Origin: Collinsella sp.
GTDB lineage: Bacteria; Actinomycetota; Coriobacteriia; Coriobacteriales; Coriobacteriaceae
Direction: 5' to 3'
Length of the DNA: 64,000 nucleotides
NCBI GenBank assembly: GCA_018376905.1
Contig: JAHAAK010000009.1
Coordinates: 1 to 64,000 of the forward strand
The notes beneath the pieces were generated by a model that was not told the DNA's origin, did no database searches, and saw nothing but the letters and a program-made list of their open reading frames with translations. Positions 56,156 to 64,000 of the stretch are shown here, one piece after another. Made by a program: the position numbers and the translations under genes. Each line of letters starts with the position of its first letter. Positions within the stretch are counted from its first letter, which is position 1.

Positions 56156-56783
56156 AGTGCTTGCCGTTGGCGGAGGCGGCGCCGTTGACATGGTCGCGAG
56201 CGTAGACCACGCCGTGCACGATCGCCAGGCCGGCGGCGTCGGCCGCGCGGGCGCAGGTGTCCTGGAAATCCTCGGCCTCGCGGGCGCGCAGCTGCTTAAG
56301 CACGTAGTCGGCGACGGCCATCTTGCCGGGAGGGTTGCCGATGCCGGTGCGGATGCGGCTGAAGTCGCGGCTGCCCATCTTGTCGATGATGGAGCGCAGG
56401 CCGTTGTGGCCGGCATGGCCGCCGCCCACCTTAACACGCACGTCGCCGGCGGGAATATCGAGCTCGTCGTGGATTACGAGCAGCTCCTCGGCCTTGATCT
56501 TGTACTCGCGGCAGAGCTTGGAGATGGGACCGCCAGAGGTATTCATGTACGACTGCGGCTTGACCAGCACGATCTGGCGTTTGCCGCCCTCTTCCTCAGG
56601 ATCGTTGATGTTGATGAGCGCGACCTCGGCGCCGGCCTGGTTTTTCCAGTACGTGACGCCGGCCTGACGGGCCAGCTCGTCGATTGCTTTGAAGCCAGCG
56701 TTGTGGCGGGTCTCGGCATACTCATCGCCAGGGTTGCCAAGTCCGGCAACCATGCGAATCTTAAGCGGCTGTGCAGCTGCCAT
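56154..56783 (-). CDS. pth: Peptidyl-tRNA hydrolase
   Basis: 209 residues. It recycles peptidyl-tRNA. MVAGLGNPGDEYAETRHNAGF contains the catalytic His and the conserved Asn; KPQSYMNTSG, HDELDIPAGDVRVKVGGGHAGHNGLRSI and FSRIRTGIGNPPG follow. The ATG at 56783 has GGAAGGA 5 nt upstream. Downstream of prs and glmU on the same strand, the common actinobacterial glmU-prs-pth order, although a long palindrome separates it from prs. Confidence 0.97.
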   Translation of the reverse strand: MAAAQPLKIRMVAGLGNPGDEYAETRHNAGFKAIDELARQAGVTYWKNQAGAEVALININDPEEEGGKRQIVLVKPQSYMNTSGGPISKLCREYKIKAEELLVIHDELDIPAGDVRVKVGGGHAGHNGLRSIIDKMGSRDFSRIRTGIGNPPGKMAVADYVLKQLRAREAEDFQDTCARAADAAGLAIVHGVVYARDHVNGAASANGKH

Positions 56784-56900
56784 ATTTATCCTTCCGTTAC
56801 ACAAAAGTTTAATCAACGACAAAGGCTACCACGCCCGCCGAAGGCGAGACTTCGTTTCAGCGAAATCCCACCAGACAAAAGCACGGCCGCGGCAGAGCGA

Positions 56901-56978
56901 GCCGCCGAAACAGAAGAAACCCCCGCGCGACCTTTGCGAAGCAAGGGGGAGCGCGGGGGTTTCTTCTGTTTCGGCGGC
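56901..56978. repeat. Long perfect palindrome with conserved loop, pth-prs interval
   Basis: 28-nt arms (56901-56928 and 56951-56978) are exact complements. The 22-nt loop contains CCTTTGCGAAGCAAGG, sharing TTTGCGAAGCAA with the loop at 35533-35545. The arms are unrelated to those of the other palindromes. Confidence 0.85.
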
Positions 56979-57006
56979 GATGCGCCGGGCTGCAAGGACG
57001 ATGCGA

Positions 57007-57993
57007 CTACAGCGCGAAGTCGCCGCCGACGAGCGTGGAGACGGGCTCCTCGTGGTAAACGGCGGAGATGGCCTGAGCGAACTCCTCGGCGACCGAGATG
57101 GTCTTGATCTTGCCGCCGACCTCGACGGGGATGGCATCGGTGACGACGCACTCGACGATGGGGGCATCGTTCAGGCGCTCGATAGCCGGGCCCGAGAAGA
57201 TGCCGTGGGTGGCGCACACGTAGATGTCGCCGGCGCCCATGGCCTTGAGCTCCTTGACGTTGGCGCACAGGGTGCCAGCGGTGTCAATCATGTCGTCGTT
57301 GATGATGCAGGTCTTGCCCTTGATGTCACCGATGATGCCCATGACCTCGGCGGCGTTGTGGCGCGGACGACCCTTGTGGGCGATGGCCAGGTCGCAGCCG
57401 AGCATGTCGGACAGCTTCTTGGCGGCCTTGGCACGACCCACGTCGGGGGAGACGACAACCAGGTTGTCGGTGTCGAAGTGCATGTCGTTGTAGTACTGGC
57501 CAAACAGCGGCAGTGCGGACAGGTGATTAACCGGGATATCGAAGAAGCCCTGGATCTGGCCCTGGTGCAGGTCGAGGGTGATGATGCGGTTGACGCCGGC
57601 GCGCTCGAGCAGGTTGGCGACGAGGCGGGCGGTGATGGGCTCGCGCGGGCCGGCCTTGCGGTCCTGGCGGGCATAGCCGTAGTGGGTGATGACGGCGGTG
57701 ATGGAGCGGGCGGATGCGCGCTTGGCAGCGTCGGTGGCGATGAGCAGCTCCATGAGCATGTCGTTGACGTTGCCGCCGGCCACGGACTGAATCAGGAAGA
57801 CGTCGGCGCCGCGGACGGTCTCGTCGTAGCGGGCGTAAATCTCACCGTTGGCGAACTGCTTTAGCGTAAGGCCCGAAAGCTCGACCCCAAGGTACTCAGC
57901 GATCTTCTGAGCGAGGGGACGGTTGGAGGAACCGGAATACACGCGGATGGACTTGCGCATATTCTCCGACTTCTCGGGATCATTAATCGGCAT
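57007..57993 (-). CDS. prs: Ribose-phosphate pyrophosphokinase (PRPP synthetase)
   Basis: 328 residues. It makes PRPP, the shared precursor of purines, pyrimidines, His and Trp. RVYSGSSNRPLAQKIAEYLG, ANGEIYARYDETVRGADVFL, the metal-binding DLHQGQIQGFF, the catalytic loop VVSPDVGRAKAAKKL and the PRPP loop INDDMIDTAGTL are intact. ATG at 57993 with GAGAAGGG upstream. 192 nt after glmU, with a terminator-like hairpin between. Confidence 0.97.
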   Translation of the reverse strand: MPINDPEKSENMRKSIRVYSGSSNRPLAQKIAEYLGVELSGLTLKQFANGEIYARYDETVRGADVFLIQSVAGGNVNDMLMELLIATDAAKRASARSITAVITHYGYARQDRKAGPREPITARLVANLLERAGVNRIITLDLHQGQIQGFFDIPVNHLSALPLFGQYYNDMHFDTDNLVVVSPDVGRAKAAKKLSDMLGCDLAIAHKGRPRHNAAEVMGIIGDIKGKTCIINDDMIDTAGTLCANVKELKAMGAGDIYVCATHGIFSGPAIERLNDAPIVECVVTDAIPVEVGGKIKTISVAEEFAQAISAVYHEEPVSTLVGGDFAL

Positions 57994-58136
57994 TACCCTT
58001 CTCCTTTATACATCGAATGCCATATAGATGCCTTTTTGCATTGTAACCGTGCGGCGGGGTTATTCGGGTCTTGATAACGTCTTTACCGCCAACGGACACG
58101 AACCGACCACTCATCCGGTCACGCAGGTCACGATAG

Positions 58137-58170
58137 AAAAAGGAGCCGTCCCCATGGAACAGCTCCTTTT
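58137..58170 (-). terminator. Terminator-like hairpin between glmU and prs
   Basis: AAAAGGAGC / GCTCCTTTT on the minus strand with a 14-nt loop, followed by TTTTTCTAT. Confidence 0.75.
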
Positions 58171-58185
58171 GTGCTTGGCGAAACG

Positions 58186-59598
58186 TTATGCCTCGTCGTC
58201 CTCGTGCAGACGGCGGCGATAATCGGCGGCCCAGCCCTCAATATTTACCTGACGGGCGCGGCCCAGACCGAGTGCGTCGGCCGGGACCGGCTCGGTGATG
58301 ACGGAGCCGGCGGCCACGAGTGCGCCGTCGCCAATCTGGGCGGGCGCGACCATCATGGTGTCGGAACCGATGAAGGCATCCTTGCCGATGACGGTCTTGT
58401 GCTTGTGGACGCCGTCGTAGTTGCAGGTGATGGAGCCCGCGCCTACGTTGACGCCGGAGCCCATGGTGGTATCGCCGATGTAGGACAGGTGGGGCACCTT
58501 GGAGCCCTCGCCGATCGTGGACTTCTTGATCTCCACGTGCGTGCCGGCCTTGGAGCCGTCGAGCATATGGGTGCCCGGGCGCAGGTAGGCGCGCGGGCCA
58601 CAGTCGACGCCGTTCTCGATGACGGCCTCGATGGCGATGGTCTCATCGATGATGCAGCCGCTGCCGACGGTGGTGTCGGTGAGGCGGCTGTTGGGGCCGA
58701 GCTGGCACTCTTCGCCCACGGTGACGTGACCGATCAGATGCGTCTGCGGCCACACGATGGTGTCTCGGCCGATGACGGCATCGGGGCCGATCCAGGCCTG
58801 CGTGGGATCGATGAACGTGACGCCCTCGGCCATCCAGTGCTCGTTGATGCGGTCGCGCGCGATGGCGGTAAGCTGCGCGAGCTGGATGCGGCTGTTGACG
58901 CCCAGGCCGTCGCGGTAGTCGTCACAGTGGAAGATGGAGACCGCCTGGCCGTGACCCTTGAGGATTTCGAGCATGTCGGGTAGGTAGTACTCGGACTGTG
59001 CGTTGTCGTTGCCGATCTCGTTGATGTGGGCGGCAAGCTGCGCGCCGTCGAAGGCGTAGCAGCCGGCGTTGCACTCCAGCAGCGTGGCGGCCTGCTCGGG
59101 CGTGCAGTCCTTCTGCTCGATGATGCGCTCGATCTGACCATCGGCGCCCAGCTTGATGCGGCCGTAGCCGAAGGGGTCGGGCGGGGTCATGGTCATGACG
59201 GTGCAGGCGAGCTCGCCGGTGGCGACGGTCTGCGCGAACTTGGCGACGGTGTCGGCGGTGATGAGCGGCAGGTCGCCGTTGAGCACGACGACGGGGCCTT
59301 GCGTGATGCCGCAGGCCTCAAGCGCGACCTTTACGGCGTGGCCGGTGCCCAGGCGCTCGGTCTGCTCGACGCACTCGACCTTGGTGGCGCTGTTGGTGTA
59401 GGCGCCATCGATGAGGGCGCGCATCTCGTCGGCGTGGCTGCCGATGACGACCACGACGCGGCTGCAGCCGGCCTTGATGGTGGCGTCGACGATCCACTGG
59501 ACCATGGGCTTACCCAGGATCTTGTGCGAAACCTTGCAGTGGTTCGACTTCATGCGGGTGCCCTCGCCGGCAGCGAGGATAATTGCGGTTGCGTCCAT
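58186..59598 (-). CDS. glmU: Bifunctional UDP-GlcNAc pyrophosphorylase / GlcN-1-P acetyltransferase
   Basis: 470 residues. It makes UDP-GlcNAc for peptidoglycan. The N-terminal uridyltransferase has IILAAGEGTRMKSNHCKVSHKI, VLNGDLPLI and EYYLPDMLEIL. The C-terminal left-handed beta-helix (about 255-450) has hexapeptide repeats and the acetyltransferase segments AYLRPGTHMLDGSKAGTHVEIKKS and NYDGVHKHKTVIG. The ATG at 59598 has AGGAG 6 nt upstream; the open frame to 59808 has no ribosome site. Divergent from the ECF genes. Confidence 0.97.
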   Translation of the reverse strand: MDATAIILAAGEGTRMKSNHCKVSHKILGKPMVQWIVDATIKAGCSRVVVVIGSHADEMRALIDGAYTNSATKVECVEQTERLGTGHAVKVALEACGITQGPVVVLNGDLPLITADTVAKFAQTVATGELACTVMTMTPPDPFGYGRIKLGADGQIERIIEQKDCTPEQAATLLECNAGCYAFDGAQLAAHINEIGNDNAQSEYYLPDMLEILKGHGQAVSIFHCDDYRDGLGVNSRIQLAQLTAIARDRINEHWMAEGVTFIDPTQAWIGPDAVIGRDTIVWPQTHLIGHVTVGEECQLGPNSRLTDTTVGSGCIIDETIAIEAVIENGVDCGPRAYLRPGTHMLDGSKAGTHVEIKKSTIGEGSKVPHLSYIGDTTMGSGVNVGAGSITCNYDGVHKHKTVIGKDAFIGSDTMMVAPAQIGDGALVAAGSVITEPVPADALGLGRARQVNIEGWAADYRRRLHEDDEA

Positions 59599-59791
59599 GT
59601 GATCTCCTGTTACGTTATAGAGACGTTTGTTTGGAAACGATACACGGCGCAATATGATACCGCAGGCATATGATGAGCGCGTAACGATTGGTTTGCGGCG
59701 GTTGAGGCTTGCGCCGCCGGCGTGGCGTTTGCGCCGCTTGCGGGCGGCGCCGGCAGCGCTTCGGCGTCGGTGATTTGGCGGGAGGGCGGGG

Positions 59792-60685
59792 ATGCCTGTG
59801 GACAACATACGAGAGGGCTCGGGCGCCGAGCCCGTTGCGGCATTCTCGATGTCGCATCCGGCGGTGCCGGCGCTCTACATGGTGCTGACGTTGGGGCTCA
59901 CCATGTTCTCGATGCAACCGGTGCTGATCGCGCTGTCGCTTGCGGGCGGGCTGGCGTATGGATTTGCGACGCGCGGTGCTGCACGCACGTTGGGCGCGCT
60001 TCGCTGGCAGCTGCCGGTGATTTTGATTATTGCGGTGCTCAATCCGCTGTTTAGCGCCTCGGGCTCGACGGAGATGTTCCGTATTGGCATGCGTGCGGTG
60101 TATCTGGAGAGCATGGTATACGGCTTGTGCATGGGTGGGCTGTTTGTGGCGAGCGTGCTGTGGTTTGAGGCCGCGGCGTCGATGCTCGAATACGACAAGG
60201 TGCTCGCACTGTTGGGCAACGCCGCGCCGGTGATCGCGCTCATGATCTCGATGTGCATGCGGCTTATCCCGCAGTTTTTGCGCCGCGGCCGCACGGTGCT
60301 AGCGGTGCAGGATGCGATTGATGTGCCGGGGCGTGCGCCCACCGATCCCGTGCGATCGCGCCTGCGGGCGTCGAGCGTGCTGATGGGCTGGGGCATGGAA
60401 GATTCACTTGAGCGCGCGGATGCCATGCGCTCGCGCGGGTGGGGCGCCGCGACGCGCCGTACGACGTACGCGCGGTATCGACTGAGACGCAGCGACGTTG
60501 CCGCGCTGGTCGAGCTCGCGCTGTTTGGTGCCGCCGCGATGGCAGTGGCATGGACCGCGACAACGCAGTATTCGTTTTACCCGCAGCTTTCGGTGCCCGC
60601 GCCGTGGCTGGGCTATGCCGTGTACGCTGCCTGGATGGTGCTGCCCTGCGTGTTGCATGCGATCGATGAGAAGAGGTTCGGCTGA
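59792..60685 (+). CDS. ECF transporter transmembrane subunit T
   Basis: 297 residues with five or six membrane helices. The cytoplasmic coupling helices carry MRLIPQFLRRGRTVLAVQDA and the EcfT signature ADAMRSRGWG (about 208-217). EcfT links the ATPases to an S component. It is followed, with one base shared, by the fused ATPase gene. ATG with GGAGGGCGGGG upstream. The vitamin or cofactor carried depends on the S subunit. Confidence 0.92.
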   Translation: MPVDNIREGSGAEPVAAFSMSHPAVPALYMVLTLGLTMFSMQPVLIALSLAGGLAYGFATRGAARTLGALRWQLPVILIIAVLNPLFSASGSTEMFRIGMRAVYLESMVYGLCMGGLFVASVLWFEAAASMLEYDKVLALLGNAAPVIALMISMCMRLIPQFLRRGRTVLAVQDAIDVPGRAPTDPVRSRLRASSVLMGWGMEDSLERADAMRSRGWGAATRRTTYARYRLRRSDVAALVELALFGAAAMAVAWTATTQYSFYPQLSVPAPWLGYAVYAAWMVLPCVLHAIDEKRFG

Positions 60686-62328
60686 TGGCTCGGTTGGATA
60701 GGGGCCCGGTGTCGGGCGCGGCGTGCGGCCCGGATATGCCGGCGATTGAGGTGCGGAGCCTGAGCTTTGCCTACCCCGGGGCCGATGCTGCGGTGCTCGA
60801 GGGGCTCGACTGGTCTGTTCCCCAAGGTGCATTTGCGCTGCTTGTTGGCGGTACCGGATCGGGTAAGTCGACGCTGCTGTCGCTGCTCAAGCCCGAGATC
60901 GCTCCGGCGGGCGAGCGCACTGGCGATACGCGCGTGCTGGGCGAGAACGTTGCCGACATGGACGTGCGCGCGTCTGCGGAGCGCGTGGGCTACGTGTTCC
61001 AGGATCCCGAGAACCAGATTGTGTGCGAGACCGTGTGGCATGAGATGGCGTTTGGCCTAGAGAATCTGGGTGTGTCGCGCGACGAGATGCGCCGCCGTGT
61101 TGCCGAGACCAGCTATTTCTTTGGTCTGGAGGACTGGCTTCATCGCGATACCGATACGCTTTCGGGTGGCCGCAAGCAGCTGCTGTCGCTTGCCGCCGTT
61201 CTGGCGCTGCGTCCGCGCGTCCTGTTACTCGACGAGCCCACGTCTCAGCTCGATCCCGTTGCCGAGAAGAATTTTCTGCACGCGCTGTTTCGCGTGAACC
61301 GTGAGCTGGGCTGCACGGTTGTTGTGGCTACGCATCAACCGCGACCGATGCTCGAGTATGCGACGTGTGCGTACCGGATTGAGGGCGGTCGCGTGCGCGA
61401 GGTGGCGGATATGGCTTCTTTGGGACGCCGAGAATCGCTGTTTTCCGATGACATGTTGGGGTGGGATGCCATCCGATGTGCAAAAAACGGAGTATTCAGC
61501 AGGTACGAGGACAATTTGGGCTCTCCGGAACCGCCCGGGGACGTATCGAGCGCGAAAAAAAGTTCGGAATTGGACAAATCGTCCGAATTTGTGGCGCAAA
61601 TGTCGCTCGAGAACGGCTCGGCAGCCTTCCCGCGCACGGATGGAAGCAGAATACTCCAAAAAATGCACGGCGGGTCGGCTACCACCCTGTCGAAAGGCTG
61701 GTTTCGCTACGATCACGCGGGCGGTTGGGTGCTGCGCGGGCTCGATGTGGCGTTTTCAGCCGGCGCGGTTCATGCGGTCGTGGGCGGAAACGGCTGTGGC
61801 AAGTCGACGATGCTCTCGGTGCTGGCCAAGACGGCTAAGCTGCAGTGTGGCCGCATGGTGCGTGGGACGGCTTCGGCGGCGCTGCTGCCACAGAATCCCA
61901 AGGCATTGCTGGTCGCCGAAACGGTGCGCGACGAGCTGATGGAATGGGCTTCGACCTGCGGATACGACGAGGCCGCAGTACAGGAGCAGACAGCGCGCCT
62001 GGGCCTGGCGGGCTTGGAGGCGCGTCACCCGCACGATCTTTCGGGCGGTCAGCGCCAGCTGCTTGCGTTGGCAAAGCTGCTGTTGATTGGTCCGGAGTTG
62101 CTGCTGCTTGATGAGCCCACCAAGGGCCTTGATCTGACAAGTCGCTGTATTATCGCCCGAGCCCTGCGCGAGCATGCGCAGGCCGGCGGCACCGTCGTCA
62201 TTGCCACGCACGACTTAGACTTTGCCGAGCAGGTGTCCGATGACGTCGCCATGATGTTCGACGGCGAGATCGCCTGCATGGAGCCTCCTGCAGATTTCTT
62301 TGCCGACAACGTGTTCTACAGGGCGTGA
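60685..62328 (+). CDS. ECF transporter fused double ATPase (A-A')
   Basis: 547 residues, two ABC ATPase domains in one chain. Domain 1 (about 15-245): Walker A GGTGSGKST, Q-loop VFQDPENQIV, signature LSGGRKQL, Walker B LLLDEPTSQLD. Domain 2 (about 335-545): Walker A GGNGCGKST, signature LSGGQRQL, Walker B LLLDEPTKGLD. The linker (about 265-335; 61480-61690) is lower in GC, rich in Ser/Lys/Glu and contains a partial palindrome TTCGGA..TCCGAA. It looks like an in-frame insertion. Starts on the last base of the EcfT stop. Confidence 0.92.
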   Translation: MARLDRGPVSGAACGPDMPAIEVRSLSFAYPGADAAVLEGLDWSVPQGAFALLVGGTGSGKSTLLSLLKPEIAPAGERTGDTRVLGENVADMDVRASAERVGYVFQDPENQIVCETVWHEMAFGLENLGVSRDEMRRRVAETSYFFGLEDWLHRDTDTLSGGRKQLLSLAAVLALRPRVLLLDEPTSQLDPVAEKNFLHALFRVNRELGCTVVVATHQPRPMLEYATCAYRIEGGRVREVADMASLGRRESLFSDDMLGWDAIRCAKNGVFSRYEDNLGSPEPPGDVSSAKKSSELDKSSEFVAQMSLENGSAAFPRTDGSRILQKMHGGSATTLSKGWFRYDHAGGWVLRGLDVAFSAGAVHAVVGGNGCGKSTMLSVLAKTAKLQCGRMVRGTASAALLPQNPKALLVAETVRDELMEWASTCGYDEAAVQEQTARLGLAGLEARHPHDLSGGQRQLLALAKLLLIGPELLLLDEPTKGLDLTSRCIIARALREHAQAGGTVVIATHDLDFAEQVSDDVAMMFDGEIACMEPPADFFADNVFYRA

Positions 62329-62332
62329 TGGG

Positions 62333-63046
62333 ATGACGGATTATCGCGCCTCGCGCCTACTCACAAAAATGGAGATTCCGCTGCTCCTGGCGGTGCCGGC
62401 AGTGATGACTGCAGCGTTACTGGTGGGCATTGAGCAGGCGGCGCTTGCCATGCTGGTTGTAGTGGCGCTCGTGCTCGCACTGTTCTTTGCGGGCTACGAG
62501 ACCTCGCGCCCGGGCCTGCGCCAGATCATGCCCACGCTGGTGCTGGCGGCGCTGGCCGCGGCGGGCCGCATCCTGTTTGGGCCCATTCCCGATTTTAAGC
62601 CCGTGAGCGCCATCGCCATTATCGCGGGTGCGACACTTGGCCGTCGCAATGGTTTTATGGTCGGCGCGTTGGCAGCGCTGACCAGTAATTTCTTTTTTGG
62701 ACAGGGCATGTGGACGCCGTGGCAGATGTATGCCTGGGGTCTGGTGGGCTATATCGGTGGCGCACTGGCGCATGCGGGCGCGTTTGACCGCGCCGATGGA
62801 ACCGTGCGAATGCCGGCTCTGTTGGCGTATGGCTTTGCCTCGGGCTTGCTGTATGGCGTCGTGATCAACGCGTATGACATCATCGGTTTTGTGCAGCCGC
62901 TCACCTGGGCAGGCGCCGTAGCGCGTCTTGCTACGGCGGTGCCGTTCGACATCATGCATAGCCTCGCGACCTGCGTGTTTTTGGCCGCTCTGTACAAGCC
63001 CTGGTGTCGCCGCATCAACCGCGTCGTCGTGAAGTACGGGCTGTAG
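62333..63046 (+). CDS. ECF transporter substrate-binding S component
   Basis: 237 residues with about six membrane helices. GRRNGFMVGALAALTSNFFFGQGMWTPWQMYAWG (about 102-135) is typical of the S components of the QrtT/CbrT-like group; the ligand may be a tetrapyrrole, queuosine precursor or similar but cannot be assigned. The ATG at 62333 follows the ATPase stop by 4 nt with a weak GATGGG site. Last gene of the ECF operon. Confidence 0.85.
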   Translation: MTDYRASRLLTKMEIPLLLAVPAVMTAALLVGIEQAALAMLVVVALVLALFFAGYETSRPGLRQIMPTLVLAALAAAGRILFGPIPDFKPVSAIAIIAGATLGRRNGFMVGALAALTSNFFFGQGMWTPWQMYAWGLVGYIGGALAHAGAFDRADGTVRMPALLAYGFASGLLYGVVINAYDIIGFVQPLTWAGAVARLATAVPFDIMHSLATCVFLAALYKPWCRRINRVVVKYGL

Positions 63047-63088
63047 TGGTGGTTGCGCCGGGGCGAGAATCAATACTGCCTTGGTGTC

Positions 63089-63251
63089 ATATCAAAACTA
63101 TGCCGGTTTACGGGGCTGGATTGACGCAGACCGACCATACCGACATTTTTCGATAATAGACGAGCCGTCTACCTGCGGCTTTGTTATTTCGGAATTGCGT
63201 ATGGTTGGGGGTTCGCGATTCTGCCCCGTAAACCGGCATAGTTTTGATATG
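63089..63251. repeat. 163-bp element with 28-nt perfect inverted arms
   Basis: 63089-63116 (ATATCAAAACTATGCCGGTT..) is the exact inverse of 63224-63251. A second stem inside pairs CCGACCATAC with GTATGGTTGG. The interior GACATTTTTCGATA resembles the centre of the repeats at 6201 and 7392. No gene inside. Confidence 0.8.
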
Positions 63252-63336
63252 GCCGGCATATATTGCTGTCGCCACTGATCTCAGAGGGCCGAAAGGATCC
63301 GTTTCCCCGTCCCTAAGCGGTCGCTGGGGATGCCCG

Positions 63337-63494
63337 CCACGAAACCAGCCCATCTACTACGTTTAGCTTGATACCCCCGACCATGACCGCGTTTTATGAA
63401 AAACCGCAGGCTTTCTACCTGCGGTTTTCTTTTTGCGTTGTTCGCTGTGGTTGAGGGTGGTGGCTTAAACGTAGTAGATGGGCCAGTTTCGTGG
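63337..63494. repeat. Long inverted repeat enclosing a terminator hairpin
   Basis: Arms of about 31 nt (CCACGAAACCAGCCCATCTA.. at 63337 and its near complement ending at 63494, about 3 mismatches) enclose AAAACCGCAGG / CCTGCGGTTTT (63399-63435), a terminator for the minus-strand exonuclease gene and possibly the ECF operon. Same design as 1-102 and 45491-45589. Confidence 0.8.
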
Positions 63495-63568
63495 CAAGTG
63501 GGCCACGTGGATGCCCTCGCGAGGTGAAAATGACCCCTTTTTCCTCCGTCCCCGGGGGATCATGGGGG

Positions 63569-64000
63569 TTAGAGCTCCAGGGCGAGGGTGACGGGGCAGT
63601 GGTCGCTGCCGAAGATGTCGCCGCGGATGCCGGTGCCGCGTACGTTGCCGGCGATTGCGTCGCTTACCAGGAAGTAGTCGATGCGCCAGCCTGCGTTGTT
63701 CTTGCGGGCATTAAAGCGGTAGCTCCACCAGCTGTAGACGCCCTCGACGTCGGGGTTTGCCGCGCGCCAGGTGTCGGTAAAACCGGCGTCGAGCAGCTCA
63801 GTAAACTTGCCGCGCTCCTCGTCCGAAAAGCCGGCGTTGCCGCGGTTGGACTTGGGGTTCTTAAGGTCGATTTCCTCGTGCGCCACGTTAAAGTCGCCGC
63901 AGGTTACGACGGGCTTGCCGGTTTCGCGCTCAAGCGCGTTCAAAAAGCCGCGGTAGGCATCGTCCCAGGCCATGCGCACGTCGATGCGGGCGAGTTCGTT
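63569..64000 (-). CDS. Exodeoxyribonuclease III (partial, cut by the window end)
   Basis: The last about 143 codons of an ExoIII/AP endonuclease family gene; the N terminus lies beyond 64000. PVVTCGDFNVAHEEIDLKNP holds the catalytic Asp and Asn, TDTWRAANPDVEGVYSWWSYRFNARKNNAGWRIDYFLVS is the substrate-binding part, and GSDHCPVTLALEL contains the catalytic Asp-His. It acts in base-excision repair. A terminator-bearing inverted repeat lies downstream. Confidence 0.93.
   Translation of the reverse strand, partial: NELARIDVRMAWDDAYRGFLNALERETGKPVVTCGDFNVAHEEIDLKNPKSNRGNAGFSDEERGKFTELLDAGFTDTWRAANPDVEGVYSWWSYRFNARKNNAGWRIDYFLVSDAIAGNVRGTGIRGDIFGSDHCPVTLALEL

Overview
This is a 64 kb piece of a high-GC actinobacterial chromosome. 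The gene set and order (rpsF-ssb-rpsR-rplI-dnaB-purA-purD; glmU-prs-pth; a membrane-sensor LuxR regulator; NfnAB; mucin-type glycosidase; class B sortase) and the protein sequences fit a gut Coriobacteriia species, most likely Collinsella or a close relative. The genus is inferred from family knowledge; no rRNA gene is present to confirm it.

Layout. 1-540: tRNA-Ile, tRNA-Ala and a second identical tRNA-Ile. 676-6069: BFN-domain protein, two small proteins, typA, and two convergent membrane-protein genes. 6201-7471: a PD-(D/E)XK/DUF559-like gene bracketed by 80-nt inverted repeats, then two tRNA-Ser genes. 8278-19655 and on to 23068: replication/translation genes, purA, purD, a NUDIX hydrolase, an ABC exporter, and carAB with a PyrR-type RNA element on the carA ribosome-binding site. 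23069-28977: an accessory island with a broken surface-protein tail, an AAA/DUF4143 ATPase, a toxin-antitoxin pair, a 204-bp inverted-repeat element and a complete IS21-family insertion with a 4-bp target duplication. 28978-35391: a 2137-residue, cell-wall-anchored GH31 glycosidase with many binding modules. 35681-42909: purE, a class B sortase, a MoaE-like gene, purF, purM and purN. 43062-51000: PTS IIA, a PrsA/SurA-like foldase, yqeY, an amino-acid ABC operon, a cytidylate-kinase-like gene and a LuxR regulator with a transporter-like sensor. 51188-53146: a second anchored surface protein. 53540-59598 (minus): nfnB-nfnA, pth, prs, glmU. 59792-63046: an ECF transporter (T, fused A-A, S). 63569-end: partial exodeoxyribonuclease III.

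How the genes fit together. Six purine genes (purA, D, E, F, M, N) and prs supply nucleotides, and carAB feeds pyrimidines and arginine under likely PyrR control. The GH31 enzyme, the 652-residue surface protein and the broken tail all end in xxTGD-type sorting signals, and the sortase two genes after the GH31 gene could anchor them.

The most unusual content is intergenic. There is an array of six 17-nt boxes in alternating orientation spaced exactly 40-41 nt apart (53183-53400). There are long perfect palindromes whose arms differ at every locus but whose loops are related (23081, 35498, 56901). Another class has long inverted repeats wrapped around a terminator hairpin (1, 45491, 63337). 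Several dispersed REP-like families built around GGGGACAG / GTCCC occur between genes. These are the best candidates for something undescribed.
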